A stretch of DNA of 6,206 bases from an uncultured Zoogloea sp. (GTDB taxonomy: Bacteria > Pseudomonadota > Gammaproteobacteria > Burkholderiales > Rhodocyclaceae): positions 1-6,206 of the forward strand of contig CALBTT010000037.1 of NCBI GenBank assembly GCA_937967645.1. The letters run 5' to 3'. Below, one piece after another: positions 5,896 through 6,206 of this stretch; position 1 is the first letter of the stretch, and each line of letters starts with the position of its first letter. The notes under the pieces were generated by a model. The model was given only the letters and a program-made list of their open reading frames with translations, was not told the origin of the DNA and ran no database searches. The position numbers and the translations under genes were made by a program.

Positions 5896-5969
5896 GGTTT
5901 TTCCCCTTTGAAATGGTGCTATCAGCTGGCACGGGTGCCGGCTCCCGAAACGATTTTCCTCCCATCATA
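5896..5969 (-). promoter_or_regulatory. fliW leader: possible -10 element, hairpin and GGA motifs
   Basis: A minus-strand TATGAT (5964-5969) resembles a sigma-70 -10 element (5 of 6), but I see no good -35 at the right distance. Downstream lies a near-perfect inverted repeat: AGCTGGCAC (5924-5932) against GTGCCGGCT (5935-5943), one G-T wobble. The Shine-Dalgarno GGGGA (5902-5906) and another GGGA (about 5943-5946) are possible CsrA contacts. All regulatory meaning is inference. Confidence 0.35.
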
Positions 5970-6043
5970 GACGGGGCAGGGCGGATTGGCCCCGCAAAGT
6001 AAGGGGGCTTTCGGGCTTATTCCTCGAATCGGGCAGGCGGTAA

Positions 6044-6081
6044 ACGCCAAGGGGGGCGCCCGCAGGCGCCCCCCTTGGCGT
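6044..6081 (-). terminator. 17-bp perfect-stem hairpin terminator of the helicase-like gene
   Basis: ACGCCAAGGGGGGCGCC (6044-6060) and its exact inverse GGCGCCCCCCTTGGCGT (6065-6081) enclose a 4-base loop. On the minus strand it starts 15 bases after the TAA of the gene at the right edge and is followed by TTACC, so only a short T-run. The very strong stem and its position after a stop codon support termination of that gene; its weak tail leaves room for it to act mainly as an RNA 3'-end stabiliser. Confidence 0.8.
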
Positions 6082-6095
6082 GGAGCAGGTGCTAC

Positions 6096-6206
6096 TTACC
6101 GGTCGCGGTTGAAGGTGCGGCCAGCGCGGGGCTTGCCCGCGAATTCACCGCTGCGGCCACCGCCGAAGCCGCCACCGCTGTTCTGGTGGTTCGAGCTGCG
6201 CTTGGC
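6096..6206 (-). CDS. C-terminal tail of a Gly/Arg-rich protein, probably a DEAD-box RNA helicase
   Basis: The last 36 codons and TAA stop of a gene entering from the right. The visible tail is basic and low-complexity (SGGGFGGGRSGEF, then GKPRAGRTFNRDR), rich in Gly, Arg, Ser and Asn. Such RGG-like, disordered tails are typical of RhlE-type DEAD-box RNA helicases of proteobacteria, where they help bind RNA; some other RNA-binding proteins have similar ends. No helicase motif is inside the window, so the family is inference. The stop is followed by a strong hairpin terminator, so the gene is not co-transcribed with fliW. Confidence 0.6.
   Translation of the reverse strand, partial: AKRSSNHQNSGGGFGGGRSGEFAGKPRAGRTFNRDR

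Noticed and set aside
5927..5942. TGGCAC string resembling a sigma-54 -24 element
   Set aside because: It lies on the plus strand, opposite to fliW, and lacks a TTGC -12 element at the required spacing; it is better explained as one arm of the inverted repeat.
5395..5970. Plus-strand open frame of 191 codons opposite fliW
   Set aside because: It covers fliW and also runs through its terminator hairpin and leader; no recognisable protein features.
5989..6008. GCCCC/GGGGC hairpin followed by TTTC on the plus strand
   Set aside because: Five-pair stem with a 10-base loop and no plus-strand gene upstream that would need termination; likely chance in GC-rich DNA.

Overview
This is a GC-rich, densely coded stretch of bacterial chromosome. 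The gene content suggests a motile Gram-negative proteobacterium, most likely a betaproteobacterium of the Rhodocyclales kind: a PACE-family efflux protein, a DOMON-like protein paired with a NamZ/DUF1343 protein, a GAF/PAS hybrid histidine kinase, FliW and an RNA-helicase-like tail. The taxonomic placement is inference from gene content and base composition only. I see no mobile element, phage gene, CRISPR array, rRNA or tRNA.

Layout. At the left edge, on the minus strand, a PACE (chlorhexidine-type) efflux transporter is followed after a short gap by the first 23 codons of a small heavy-metal-associated (HMA-like) protein that runs off the window. A roughly 90-base divergent spacer carries a perfect 9-bp inverted repeat with a purine-rich loop. 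On the plus strand comes a two-gene operon: a DOMON-like protein whose stop overlaps the start of a NamZ-type exo-N-acetylmuramidase-family protein (ATGA overlap). Converging on it from the right, on the minus strand, is a second operon: a stand-alone GAF protein followed, through a GTGA overlap, by a large GAF-PAS-HisKA-HATPase-REC hybrid sensor kinase. Further right on the minus strand lie fliW, with its own leader and a hairpin terminator, and then the C-terminal 36 codons of a Gly/Arg-rich protein, probably a DEAD-box RNA helicase, ending in a 17-bp perfect-stem terminator.

How the parts may work together. The PACE/HMA pair looks like a small efflux unit. The DOMON/NamZ pair looks like a cytosolic sugar- or muropeptide-related unit, because neither protein has a signal peptide. 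The GAF protein and the kinase share a recognisable GAF region (21 identities over 56 ungapped positions), so the operon looks like a sensor duplicated into a free-standing and a kinase-fused copy. FliW is the flagellin/CsrA-linked assembly factor; no csrA or flagellar gene is visible beside it.

Nothing here is clearly a new system. The observations most worth a second look are the SxxC HMA protein next to the PACE transporter, the GGA-bearing hairpin ahead of the DOMON/NamZ operon, the signal-less NamZ protein with GPQHG, and the duplicated GAF sensor.
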